Positions 22,457 to 34,100 of a stretch of 64,000 nucleotides of DNA are shown piece after piece. A model generated the notes under the pieces. The model did not search any database. It was not told the DNA's origin and saw only the letters and a list, made by a program, of their open reading frames with translations. Source of the stretch: Patiria pectinifera (lineage: Eukaryota; Echinodermata; Asteroidea; Valvatida; Asterinidae); contig CM057146.1 in assembly GCA_029964075.1 (NCBI GenBank), positions 7,955,501 to 8,019,500 on the forward strand, in the 5' to 3' direction. The position numbers and the translations under genes are program-made. The first letter of the stretch is position 1. Each line of letters begins with the position of its first letter.

Positions 22457-24861
22457 AAGGTCACATAATGACGGACTCCCTATTATCGCGGCATCCCTAT
22501 AATATCGCGGCATGAGAAATTTCTCTTTTTGCGTTGCCAAAACTCCTTCAAGTGGCGATTTTTATCCAGTTCACCAGTCATTAAGGACGTTTTGCCGAGT
22601 TGTATAAAAAAAGACGATTAAAAAAATGTTGTGTCTTTCGGGACTTTTAACGATTTTTAATAAATATTAACGTTTTCCAAAACTTGCAAATTTCCCCTCA
22701 CCGTGTCTGCTAAAAGGTACTGTTTATATTTTAACATTAATCTTTAATGGTGCTCTGTCCATGAAAGTTCCATTCTCTGGTTCCCATTCTTCAGCTGCAA
22801 ATGTAAAATGAAGTCGAACGACGATATTTGCACCGCGAAATCGTAAAAAAAATGTACGGGAACAAAATAAAACGACACACCGTGTAAAGTGAATGGCGCC
22901 CCCAATCGTCAATCAGTAGACTTGCCTCAGTGATTTGTGTTCTCCTTTCGGGGGAACGGCAGGGTCTAAGAAATCATCCTGCAGAAATATAGTCTTTAAT
23001 CAACTTGAACGTTACAGGGAAAATATCAGACTTTATTCAGGGGATGTTTTTGTCAAACATTAATTAAATAAAATATGAATTAAATAGTTGAGACCATTAT
23101 AAAAACCACTTCCTGTTTTCACAGGCATCGTACACGGAATAAACCACACCACCGTCGGGTGTTTTTTTTATGTCAATTTGAAAAGGAAGAGTTATACTAC
23201 ACAAAAGACAGGACAATTCGGGAAGGTTAGTGGGCAATCTGTATTCCGAACGAGAAACGTGACAAGTATCGCGATAAAATGGCAACCCATATCCTACATA
23301 TCACCAACTGAAGGTAAAATCGTGGGACTAAAAAAAAAATACCATCATAAAAACCAACAAAATTGACAACCTGGGGGGGGGGGGGGGCACATGCTCTCTC
23401 ACCCTGGTATTGGATCATTTGCATGTGCAAGATTTTTGAACACGTATGCAACTGAGGAATAGTCTGGTGCCTGCCTGTGCGTTACATTTGCGTTTGTGTT
23501 TGTAGGCGGTGTCTGGGGTAAAACCGAGCATGGCATGATATGAGTAACGAAAAGACAAATTTAATTTTAATTAAACTGTTACGATCTTTACGAGACAACA
23601 TGCAGTTTCACATTTAATTTTAATATTAACAAAATGGAAAGGAAATGGATGTTTTTGAGAAGGCGTGGACGAATGATCGCGAAAACACGTACAGCACGTT
23701 GTGAATAACAACACCAAGTACACGATATATATCAATTTCTAGCCAATTGCAGTATCGAATCGGGATACAGGAAGAACATTTTCTATCCAGGGCTTACTAT
23801 TGGAAACGACGTTGGAAATAAAGCAAGCACTGGGGACGAGGTTAGGTCTGTGGTGGCTGACCTAGCCTTTTATGGTCAAGGCGTTCGTCGTTAACCTTCT
23901 GTATGGTATTCCGCAGCATATCTTCGCCATGCACTGACTGCTGTTATATAACCGACATACAGATCCTTGTCATTTGATTGGTGGAACTCACATCACGTGG
24001 CATTCGTTATTGCTCCCATTCATGCCGCGGCTCAAAAAGTACTATCCGCCCATGGGGAATGGCAGGGGGGGGGGGCGGAAGGGGTCTGGGTTTCAGACCA
24101 AAAATTCGCTGACTATTCTCTTTGGATACATTCCATTTTTAAAAGAGGTGAGCGTTGTTTTTTTAAAAAAAAGGAAACCATTGTTAACGTTGAAATGCTC
24201 TCTCTATCAGCATTGAAAACATGACAGCATAGGTTCAACGAGTAATTCCAATTGATACGATTGCTAAATTTATATAAAAATGCGTAAAAACATTAGTGAA
24301 CATTTGTCATTGATTTATGCCAGGATCAACGTGCTTAACTGCTTTGAATGTGTCTAGGTGGGAAATTCATTACAAAATGTCTCCCCTGAAACGGGTACAA
24401 ATATCGACATAATTTGAAAAATTGTATCGTTCATCCTCTGATTTTTTTCTCTGATCGTAATTTTTAAAGATCGATCTTTTGTTCCTGGAAGTTTCACAAA
24501 AATCGCTCCGTACATCCTCTAGATATTTGACAGTTTTTTCCAGGGTTTGTTTGAGAAAATGGTTTCTGCCATTTACTCAGCGCTGCACCGGCACGCGCAC
24601 AAGATGTTGATGTATACGTACGTGACCCCTCGCGAGCACTCGGTTCCGTGTAACAATACGTGGAGCCCCACGGAATCGTCTGCGCTGCACACGTACACAA
24701 GTATTGGTTGGTTTGTGCACGGAGCTACGTGCGTTAACGACGGAGCTTCGAACTGCCAACGTCGCGAGGGGGAAATGAGATCAATTTCAACGTAGAGGGC
24801 GTTACCCCTTCCGCCCCCCCGGGGAATGGGAAATACTATAGACCGCTTGCAGAGGCTATGG

Positions 24862-24958
24862 CTGACCAGGGTGAGCCCCGAGAATGACCGTGACGTCAGC
24901 GCAAATCGAAAGGCACGGGTCTGACCCGTGTCGACCCGGTTGAGCTAAACGAACGCAC
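24862..24958. repeat. Inverted copy of the 21821-21950 element
   Basis: Read on the minus strand it starts GTGCGTTCGTTTAGCTCAAC and continues GGTCGACACGGGTCAG and TTCTCGGGGCTCACCC, matching the copy beside the GGA start. The inner end is shorter or more diverged. Confidence 0.7.
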
Positions 24959-27446
24959 CCAATGACTGCCGAGTCCCCGCGCCCAGCCTTGTCATCAGGG
25001 TGTCGAGCAGTATGCGCCCACCACTACCTGCTCTCTCACGAGGTTGGAAATAAAGTAAGGACCGGGGACGCTGTTGCCCCGCGCCGCCTATAGCGCGCGG
25101 TAGCTAGTTCTCATTTTGAAGACATTTTGGGGTGGGGGGGGGGGTGTGGGGGTGGTTAAACCCCCCCCTGCTCTGACGCTTAATATATATGAACAAGGCT
25201 ATCCGCCTGTTCGCAACAATCGGACTTAAGAAATCCGACGGCCCCGACCACCCGCCGCCACCCCCCCCCCCGCAAACATTGCTGGATCCGCCCCTGCATC
25301 TCTTAAGTCCACTTAATTGATTGTTCACTGATGATGAGACACTTTCAATAAACTTCAGCGACAATCGAAGCTCATCGCAAACTGCAAAGTTAGAGGTAGT
25401 CTTGATGCCTTTTTGCAGCAATGGGGTGTGATCGTCATACGGTAAATAAGACCGTTGTTGTAAATATTGATATCTTCGAACAAAAGAGCAGCATCCATTA
25501 TTTTGATCCCGGTAGTTGCGCATAATTAGCAATGCTTGGTCACCGCATGCAGCGCGTGTATAGTTTACAACCGTCGCGAGAAGATAAACTTTCCAAGAAA
25601 AGAAAGAGGATTTCCAAGACGTTAATAGTGTTGTCATAGATGACGAGGATGTCCCTTAGACTTCGCCACAACTTCACTTGTTATAAATAGCTCAGTAGTC
25701 TTTCTGTAATGACTGATTCAGGAGTTACTAAAGTAATAATGTTCATCACTTGCAACAAGGTCTATGCGCTAAGCTGTAGTTATTTCTCCCGTCCTATGAC
25801 CTAGACGATGACCTTAACACAATGACGAAAACCTCAAATTGACACGTCCTCTGACTTCGAAGATGATGACAAACCATAATGTTGACATAAAATTGTCTTT
25901 GGGTTAATAAAAAAAAAATCTGACCAATAAGCTTTTATTACCATATCAATGGGAGTTGGACAAACATAATGTATGTCGGAAAGTCAAAACAACAGAAGTA
26001 TTTTAATAAAATGCCCTTGACCCTTGTCCTTGGAGCAAGAAAATGACCTCTGATTACTTCTAAACCACCATCAATCGATTCCGTGACCCTAAAAAATAAA
26101 TATAACGGTAAGCTTTTTTATCCACTGGCCGCGATTTCCATAATATTGGGTTAATATCCAAAACTTGGGGGCGGGGTCAAATATTTAGCCACAACTCCAA
26201 TATAAAATGCCACATCCTTTTTTTATTAAATGGATTTGGGATAAATGAAGTTGGGATAATTTGGAAAAATTGTAAAGCAATAAGTAGGCCTCTATCACCA
26301 TATCTATGGGAGCTAGGTAAAAAATAATGCCGATCATGGGCAAATAAAAATGACGCATTTTTTTACCAAAATGACCTTGACTTTCGCCTGAATTGCGTGA
26401 CCTTGACCTCCAACTATTTTAAAAACCTCGAAAATCGATTTAGCAACCCAGAAATGTATAATTTTGACACCAGAATTATCAAAATCGGCTCATCAGTTAC
26501 TGACAGTGACACTTAGCGATTTTAATTATTCGCACGGCAGCCATCTTGGAAATATGCAAATTAGGGCATCATGGGACAATTTTTTTCGCTGGCAACATAA
26601 AAATTCTTTAATCAGATGTCCTAGGAATTCTAAAAATTATCTTGGAATTTTATTGGGGGGGGGGGTGCATGGGAACCCATTTCTCCCATTTCTCCTGCCG
26701 TACTTATATGGGATCATGGTTTATCGCGTTCTTGAGTGGAGAATTCGTCTCGCGCACATTGAGGTAATCACACCGTGGTCGACTTTCATTCTCTTTAATA
26801 AAAAAATCATCAAGATTCCAGAACCATGAATCAGAAAGAAACAGATAAATTTATTTCCCAATTATATAACGTGTTTTGTCCTCTAGCCTTTATTCAAGGC
26901 GCCCAATATGGAATACCCATGACTGTTGTGTAAAAAAAAAACCATCGGTATATACGATGGGCATAAGTGCAAAGAACGGGCCAGCCGGTAAACAGGATTT
27001 GTCGAACGAAAAAGCTAAAAAAAAGTTGAAGCTGAACCATCGCCGGCTGAACAAAAATCTTGTAAAGGTACGCTTGAACTTCCTTCATAATATTATTCAA
27101 TGGGGTTGGGGAGACCAGTGATATGAATAGTAGAATAAAAGAGAAGAATTACATCAAGGTGGCGTGGTTGGACGATTGTTCGGCTGATCACGCGATGCTC
27201 GTGACAAAAGTCATAGTGCATCAACACCCGAAATACTATTATTGTACGTGGCTCTATACTCATATCACATTTCAGGGGTCACCAACAATTTTTTGGAGCG
27301 GAAACACATCCTGCAGGGACTGTTTTTCAATTCTTTTAGGCGTGTCTGGCTGTCCTGGTTTCGGTATGAGGCCAGAGTAGGTAGGTAAAGGCCAATGCGA
27401 CCTCCGGACTCTGGACTCATGCCCGCATTAAATGACAGCCACCATC

Positions 27447-28148
27447 ATGGATTTCATGCAGAACTCAGTACTGTCTCTTTTCTGCGCCGTTGAGCATTCA
27501 TCACCAGCCTTATTGCAGCCGGTCAGCCGCAAAGCTAGAGCAAGGCAACCAGCCTCAGCAGCTGCCCCAGCCCGTAAAAGAGCAAGAGGAGATGCGCCAT
27601 TTCGATCCCCAGCCGCTTTTTCATCGGTCCTTGAGGAAATTACTGCACCCTTGGTCGGGTACGCCTTCGTCCCTTCCAGTTTCAAGACAGCCGTCCCAGA
27701 AGTTGACATCTTCCCGAGCGGCATCGGTGTCCTAGCCAAGGGTCACCAATTCTCCATCTTTAAGAAATCGCACGCGGATGAGGCAGCCACGGTGGTCAAC
27801 TACCTGGTCTCCTGCAACTGCTTCAAGAAATTCCAGGAGGATGCCGCTCGTCTCCGAGAAATTCTGAACGAGGGCATCTACCTGTACGCCATCTCCACGG
27901 CCGTGCTGCACCGTAAGGACACCGGCGGTGCCCTGTTGCCTCCGCTATGGCAGGTCAACCCTCGAAATTATTTTCCGGGGCCGATCATCAAGCGTGCTTT
28001 CGATCAGGCTCGCCTCGGTAAAAGTGACGCCTCTGACGGCTCGATTCCTCCCGCCTTTACCACAGGTTCCAACCGGGACCCGGAGTTCAAGCTTGCCTGG
28101 TGGAGGGAAGATTGTGGCTTCAATTCTCACCACTATCACTGGCACCAG
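27447..28148 (+). CDS. Lone first exon of a hemocyanin/prophenoloxidase-like gene (copy 1)
   Basis: The frame encodes 234 aa, the N-terminal domain plus the start of the copper-A site, ending at HHYHWHQ with a consensus-like donor (CACCAG then gtatga, phase 0). From [10 protein letters not shown] onward it is almost identical to exon 1 of copy 2. Before that it has about 40 extra residues, Arg/Ala-rich (RKARARQPASAAAPARKRAR). The ATG at 27447 aligns with the copy 2 start; an in-frame ATG at 27432 is also possible. Exons 2-8 are not found before copy 2. The downstream DNA at about 29580-29712 resembles copy 2 intron 1 at about 32737-32870, so exon 1 plus part of intron 1 was duplicated. It is either a truncated relic or an alternative first exon for copy 2, because the phase fits exon 2 at 34438. 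No TATA box was seen. Confidence 0.8.
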
Positions 28149-28987
28149 GTATGACCCATCCCCATTTACAGTATAATCGTAGAGCAAGTAGCCTGACTAC
28201 TATTTATGTTCTTTCACTTTGATGATTTGCAGTTTACATGTAGATTATAATTATTTTCTTATAAACCAAACTCAGTTTCAGATAGTGCTTCAACGTATTT
28301 AATCGCACCGTCACTGTGGAGTCGACTTGGTATTGAAACGGGAGGCCCACACAGTCAACAGGGATGTTGTTTTGATAGTTCATGCAATTACAAGAAATAA
28401 GCCAAACTAAAGTGTAGAAAAGTGATTTTTTTTTTTTAACATTTTTTTTTTAACCAGTTGCTGTGCAAACCCATGAATGCAGGGTTGATAAGGTATCAGT
28501 GAAAAGTTGGCAAATGAGCCATCCTTCAGATAACCACATTGACATTTGCCAATTCAAAATGTCATATACTTGTAACGTACTCATAATTTTTGTGTGTATC
28601 GTTTCACACACCCTGAACATGCCAATTAAGTTAGGGTATTGCGTCATTCGATACTATAATAGGTAGATTCGGTCCGTACAAATGAATTATGAGTGAGAGA
28701 GTGTGAGAAAAGACATAGTCCCTGTCCATAATTCACTTGGTTGTAGTTGTTTTCAACGTTTGGAACCCGCCTAGATTTGTAATTGTCTTGCATTTCAACA
28801 AAACGTCGGATCGATTTTGGGTCGACCTGATTCCTGGAGATAAGCTAATTTTGACAAGGAACAAAAAACAAAATGAAATCATCAAACTGAAGAAAAATAA
28901 TTAAATATCTTATTGAATTCATGCACGAAGCTCATTATATACCCTATTGCATATTTTGCATATTTTTACGGTTGGAATATTAGTATT

Positions 28988-29140
28988 CAAAATACAACAT
29001 GGTTTGCTGGGAAATAGTGAAAACTAATGACCCGGAGGTGTTGGATGTTTGGGTCTCCCGAGGCGAGATATTCCCAATCTCCAACACCGAGAGATCATTT
29101 GTTTTCATTATTTCCCCGCAAAAACATGTTGTATTTGTTT
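28988..29140. repeat. Palindromic MITE, about 150 bp
   Basis: The arms starting AATACAACATGGTTTGC and the inverted GCAAAAACATGTTGTATT extend about 40 bases each, with a shorter inverted pair (GGTGTTGGA against TCCAACACC) inside. Open frames on both strands give similar peptides because the sequence is nearly self-complementary. No gene function is implied. Confidence 0.7.
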
Positions 29141-30938
29141 TGCTAGTCATAAAAATATTCATCAAACAGCTGCGATATTTCATTAGTCATGATTCCACCA
29201 TGTCTGTGATCGTGAGGTATTCGGATAAACTGAAACATTAATAAGGAGACAAACAAAATAGAATAGAAAGTCCCTTTTTTCACAGGACCCCCCTTCTTGT
29301 CACTCACAGATCCCTCGGGGCGCATACACGTGCACCAGTGACCTCATTGCCAGTCCATAATGTGGATATTCCCACAAACCATGTTGTACAGTATCTGCTC
29401 TTACTTTGAACAGAACTTGCTGCTCAATCCGACAATCTGTAAAATTCCCATTATATTTAGGAATTTGAGTTCCAGCTCTTGCAGATAATGAGAATGATTA
29501 CAACGTTCAAAGTGATATGGCCACGAAACACTCAGAGGAAATGACGCACGGGTTCATATAAACAGTTCATGCAATGAATTTTTCTAAGAAACATACTCTG
29601 TTCAACTTTCTCCTCTTCTTAAATGTATGAAAACTATTTGACATCCCTTCGTAGTTAACTTTGTTTAAGTGCACTTCTTTAAACATGCAACAGTTTCCAT
29701 GCATTTCCGGACAACTGAGAGCGCTGCTGCTGTGATGTCATCCTTTAAGGGGTTTTGTTTAAATTGTGAACCCGAACATTTCCTCATTTTGTGAGAAAAT
29801 TTGGCTCATAATTGACTTTATACCATGTACCGACACAACAACAAATCACCAAAGAAAAGAAAAGCTATAGAACAGCAAAATATCCTAAATTCTGGCAACT
29901 TGTGCCGGGGTGCTGAAATAACTGTGAAATTTCTACCTGAAATGACATCACACTTTTGTTCATGAATATGGAAAGTTGCATTAGCATAAAAACCTAAAAG
30001 CACCTAAATACCCTTGAAAATGACGAAAATTGAAAATAAGGTTTAATGGGATACAAAGTGACATTTTCAAGGATAGCATTAACAAAAATTACATTTTCAT
30101 GGGCCCTTTAAAGCATCGGTTGTTTTTTCGCGTTTTCCCGTTACTCTTAAGAAACATATTAAAGCGCTCAAAATATTAAGAAGGGTGTATAAACAACTTA
30201 CCTGTGGTACTTCTAGTAAAGTGATTACTTTACGCATTGAGAAAACACAGACAAGTTTATACGCGCTCGATGTTGGGGGTCTCGAAATTAAATTTCGTTG
30301 TTAATGAGGCCTTAATTATGTGCGTGAGAAAGTGCCTGCGTGGCACCTATTTTGAAACTATGGATCTGTTGATCCATAGTTCATCTCACTGTCCACTGGA
30401 CTACTGTGGCTGATTGAAATGCTGTAATATATATGCCTAAATACTGTAACATTTGTGCTCACGTCATATTGTTCTTTCATGAATAAATATAAATTTCCCT
30501 TCGAAACTACTGAATTATTTAATTGCTTCACCCGCCAACGGAAAAAAAGGAATCTCTCCCAGCATACCGTACTTAGCTGAACATCTCCAGCCATGCATCG
30601 CGGACTTCAGTGGAGCGAACGCCGAGTCCGATCTACCAGGGGCCTGGCTTTTTTTTCAGTACGTCATTCAAAACCGAGGAAGGAATAATAATTCATAATC
30701 ACGTGGCTAGCGTGATAAATCACAGAGTGCAGTGGTACACCCCCCGATGTAGCGTGGTAACCACCATGGGCAATCAGTATTCACTGGCTCATGCCACTTC
30801 AGGCCGCACCAATCAGCACCAACTGGCCCCCGGAATCATGCATATTCAGCAAAGAAAAGGCCACCTCTTGACCCTTTAGCGAGAAACTAGCTCATTTGTT
30901 CCCTAGTCCTAGATCCTGTATCATATGAAAATCGGACT

Positions 30939-31033
30939 CGTATGAAAATCGGACTTTTTTCCTTTTATTGGTTAAACCCTCTCACGTGACCGGTCCCTCT
31001 CCTAATTATCTACGCATGAGCATCCGCAATACC
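30939..31033 (+). repeat. 95-bp repeat just upstream of the copy 2 promoter
   Basis: Landmarks are CGTATGAAAATCGGAC, TTATTGGTTAAACCCTC, CACGTGACCGGTC and GCATCCGCAATACC. An inverted copy lies at 39741-39836 and a diverged piece at about 59046-59105. Its E-box-like CACGTG lies about 140 bases upstream of the TATA box. Confidence 0.65.
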
Positions 31034-31125
31034 ACCAATGAGTCCGTATTAAACCGTACCAAACAGAAACCACGCACAGGGACGTGCTTTTGTTTGTGAG
31101 GTGTGTCCGGAAGCGAACGTTTCGG

Positions 31126-31134
31126 TATAAAAGG
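31126..31134 (+). promoter_or_regulatory. TATA box of copper-protein copy 2
   Basis: TATAAAAGG lies 60 bases before the ATG at 31186, which leaves room for a leader of about 30 bases. Copy 3 has no such box at the matching place (weak GTATAG only), and none was seen before copy 1, although copies 1 and 2 share leader words (TGCCCGC, CAGCC). Confidence 0.7.
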
Positions 31135-31185
31135 ACGCTCCTGGCCTGTCTGCGCTCGTGCCCGCGTCAAATCGCAGCCGTAATT

Positions 31186-34100
31186 ATGGATTCCAAGCAG
31201 AACTCGGTACTGTCTCTTTTCAGCGCTGTTGATCATTCACCAGCCCACTTTTCCCCTGCTCCTGATTCTGTTGCGTCCTTGGTCGGGTACGCCTTCGTCC
31301 CTTCCAGTTTCAATACAGCCGTCCCAGAAGTTGACATCTTCCCGAGCGGCATCGGTGTCCTAGCCAAGGGTCACCAATTCTCCATCTTCAAGAAATCGCA
31401 CGCTGATGAGGCAGCCACTGTGGTCAACTACCTGGTCTCCTGCAACAGCTTCAAGAAATTCCAGGAGGATGCCACTCGTCTCCGAGAAATTCTGAACGAG
31501 GGCATCTACCTGTACGCCATCTCCACGGCCGTGCTGCACCGTAAGGACACCGGCGGTGCCCTGTTGCCTCCGCTATGGCAGGTCAACCCTCGAAATTATT
31601 TTCCTGGGCCGATCATCAAGCGTGCTTTCGATCAGGCTCGCCTCGGTAACGCCTCTGACGGCTCGACTCCTCCCGCCTTTACCACAGGTTCCAACCGGGA
31701 CCCGGAGTTCAAGCTTGCCTGGTGGAGAGAAGATTGTGGTTTCAACTCTCACCACTATCACTGGCATCAGGTACAAATCGTACTTTTTTAAAGTTTAATT
31801 TAGTAGATCCTTATATTTGCGTGGCAGCATGGTGTTCGTTTGTTCCACGGGATCGAACGGATGCCTATCAGTAAATAGTTTGTGATTTTCGGTATAGGAC
31901 ATTTAAAACAAAGGCACCCCTTCCCCTAAAAAGAAAACAATAAAAAAAAACTACAAAAATAACCACCCCATGCTATCTGATTTGTTATTATCTAAAACCC
32001 ATTGGAAAGGGCTTTATCACACCACCCGGCTGAAAGACGTTCAACCAATAATACTTCCGCGACCATGGGGCAACACTTATCGCTGTAAGAGCTGATAATA
32101 ACACAAGCAGTCATATAAAGTAATGAATCCAGATGATATTCACAATTATGAGACAGGTATAGGCCTAGTTGTGTCATGTTATGAGCAGAAAAAGAATACC
32201 GTATACTTGGGGCATGCTGGTGTTTTACGGTACAGGTTTGTCTGAATCTCGATAAAATAGGAGCTACTGCCGTAGCATCACTAAATGAGATTCATTCCAA
32301 TGCCTCCTCGCCACTTGCCTTCTGAAATAGAGACCAGAAAATGACCTTCGAGTTTCAACTCGACAAACCATACCTTCCGTCCAAAACACGGGGATAGATA
32401 TTTGACTCTTCGCTAAACTTTGCCCGATCCTGACCTTTTGTCATATAATTACGTGGTAACTGCATGGAGGCTTGTTTAGGCCTACTCTATGTTTGTACAT
32501 GTCTAGTGTGTATGTCATAGGTATTGTGACAGTTTTCGAATGATAGCTGCATTGCTGACATTATTCCTGTCTACTCTGTAAGCCGTTTAGCCAGTTAAAC
32601 TGAGAGATGATCGCATGTTTTGCTGAAAATAATCTTAAGGAAAAAGAATGACGCCCATCCAAGCAAAAACTGTAATCATGTAGATTTCCTCAACATATGG
32701 TTTTCCCGTTAAAAGGTTTAGGGATGCATGCATTTTTCTGAGGAGCACATTTTGTTCAATTTTCTACACCACTTAAATGTATGAAAACTGTTTGACATCC
32801 TTTTTGGTCCATTTTATTTAAAGACTGCACTTGTTTACACTTTCAAATTGTCCATACTTTTCCGGACAAGAGTATGTTAATAGCCGTCCTCGTAGATCAG
32901 GGTATTATGAGACACTACTGATATGGAATTTCACAGACGAAGCTTACCTAATACCTGGGGACTTGTTTATTATTATAAGGGGTTTTTTTTTGGGGGGGGA
33001 GGGGTGGTGGTTGTGCTGAACAATCGTTTTGTACATTGAACGTGCTAGATCCGGGTTATTCAATACAATGGCGTTTACTTCTGGGAAGAAACCCTGGATC
33101 GTTCTATATCTAATCGGTTTCCTCGAGCATTCACCTGGGTTTTTCCCGGGGTATTTTACAGTATAAGTCCCTATAAAGTGAAAGCTGGCTGTTTCCTCGC
33201 GAGGATTTCCTGGTTCCGTGGTTGTTTTACTGGTGGAAAGACCACCTAAATCAAACTCACATGCATTCAATCAGTCTATACAGTACATTAAACTGTGTAT
33301 CAGAATTATTCGAAAACGCACAGTTCAAGTTCAATGAACCTCACATTATAGCGGTGAATAACTCGATCAATTTTCCACCTGGTTTTCATTCACCAAGTTC
33401 CTCCTCACTTTTCGTTTTCCATTTTTTTCTGAACCATACAGGGCTTCACCTTTAGATAATGATTTCCACAACAATCAAAGATTACCGAACCGTGCTAAAA
33501 CAGTGTGATCTGAGTAGACAGTTCTGCGGTATCCTGATCTGTGCTATAAATACAATAAATCCGAAGTATAAGGTCAATCTTTTTTCATGTATAGCCTATT
33601 GTGATCAAGCGCTGTCTGCTGCGCACGCGCAGACATAGGCAGTGTGGGCTGAGCTCCATCTATAATATAAGCTGCCCCTGTGTTCAACTAAGCCGTAGGT
33701 ATAATTCCAATAAAACTCAGCTACCAGCTCAGCTGACTGACAGCAAGTCACAGCTGAGCTCAGCTCAGCTAAATTTCAGGTCAAGTCGATCAGCTCAGGT
33801 CACCCCGGGTCTGCTTAGATATAAGCCCATCCCGTGTATAGCTCAGCCCACTTGCCTCACCTGATCTGCAGCTTACTTCAGCTCGTCTTCCATCCCAGCT
33901 AACAGCTCATCTGGGCTTGGCGCAGATTAGCTGATATCAAGTCAGTTTAGTTCTCACATCAGTACGGATCAGCTCACGTTAGCTCAGACCAGCTCATCAG
34001 TTAATGTGTCGATATGTCAGCTAAATGCAGCTATATAGCTGCAGATCCCCCCCCCCCCCCATGCACAACTCAGCGTGTCTGCAGCTGAGCTGAGCACACG

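Larger units (their letters stand above)
21951..27446. other. Gene-poor interval between GGA and the copper-protein cluster
   Basis: No convincing coding exon was found. The interval holds G-runs (22283, 23375, 24066, 25135, 26653), the small elements at 22350 and 24862, and an inverted pair ATGGGGAATGG...GGCGGAAGGGGT (about 24052-24086 against 24804-24836). C/G runs near 25135-25300 sit beside GGATCCGCCCCTGC, a phrase that recurs near 41075. A lysine-rich frame at 26957-27067 ends at a possible splice donor but matches no family I know. The long minus-strand frame at 25104-25637 runs through G-runs and is not supported. Confidence 0.5.
28149..31125. other. Region between copy 1 exon and copy 2 promoter
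   Basis: No further copper-protein exon was found here. It contains intron 1-like sequence (about 29580-29712), a palindromic element (28988-29140), T-runs near 28428-28451, and a repeat of about 95 bases at 30939-31033 starting CGTATGAAAATCGGAC, just upstream of the copy 2 TATA box. The same repeat is inverted at 39741-39836. Confidence 0.55.

Noticed and set aside
24547-24795. Overlapping open frames on both strands in a GC-rich patch
   Set aside because: Frames on opposite strands are equally open, which points to base composition rather than coding; no family resemblance.
25104-25637. Minus-strand open frame of 177 codons in the gene-poor interval
   Set aside because: It runs through G/C homopolymer blocks and repeat words, has low-complexity Gly and Pro stretches and no recognisable domain; no support as a gene.
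26957-27067. Lysine-rich 37-codon frame ending at a GT donor
   Set aside because: It could be a first exon, but no partner exon, promoter or family match was found; composition alone could explain it.
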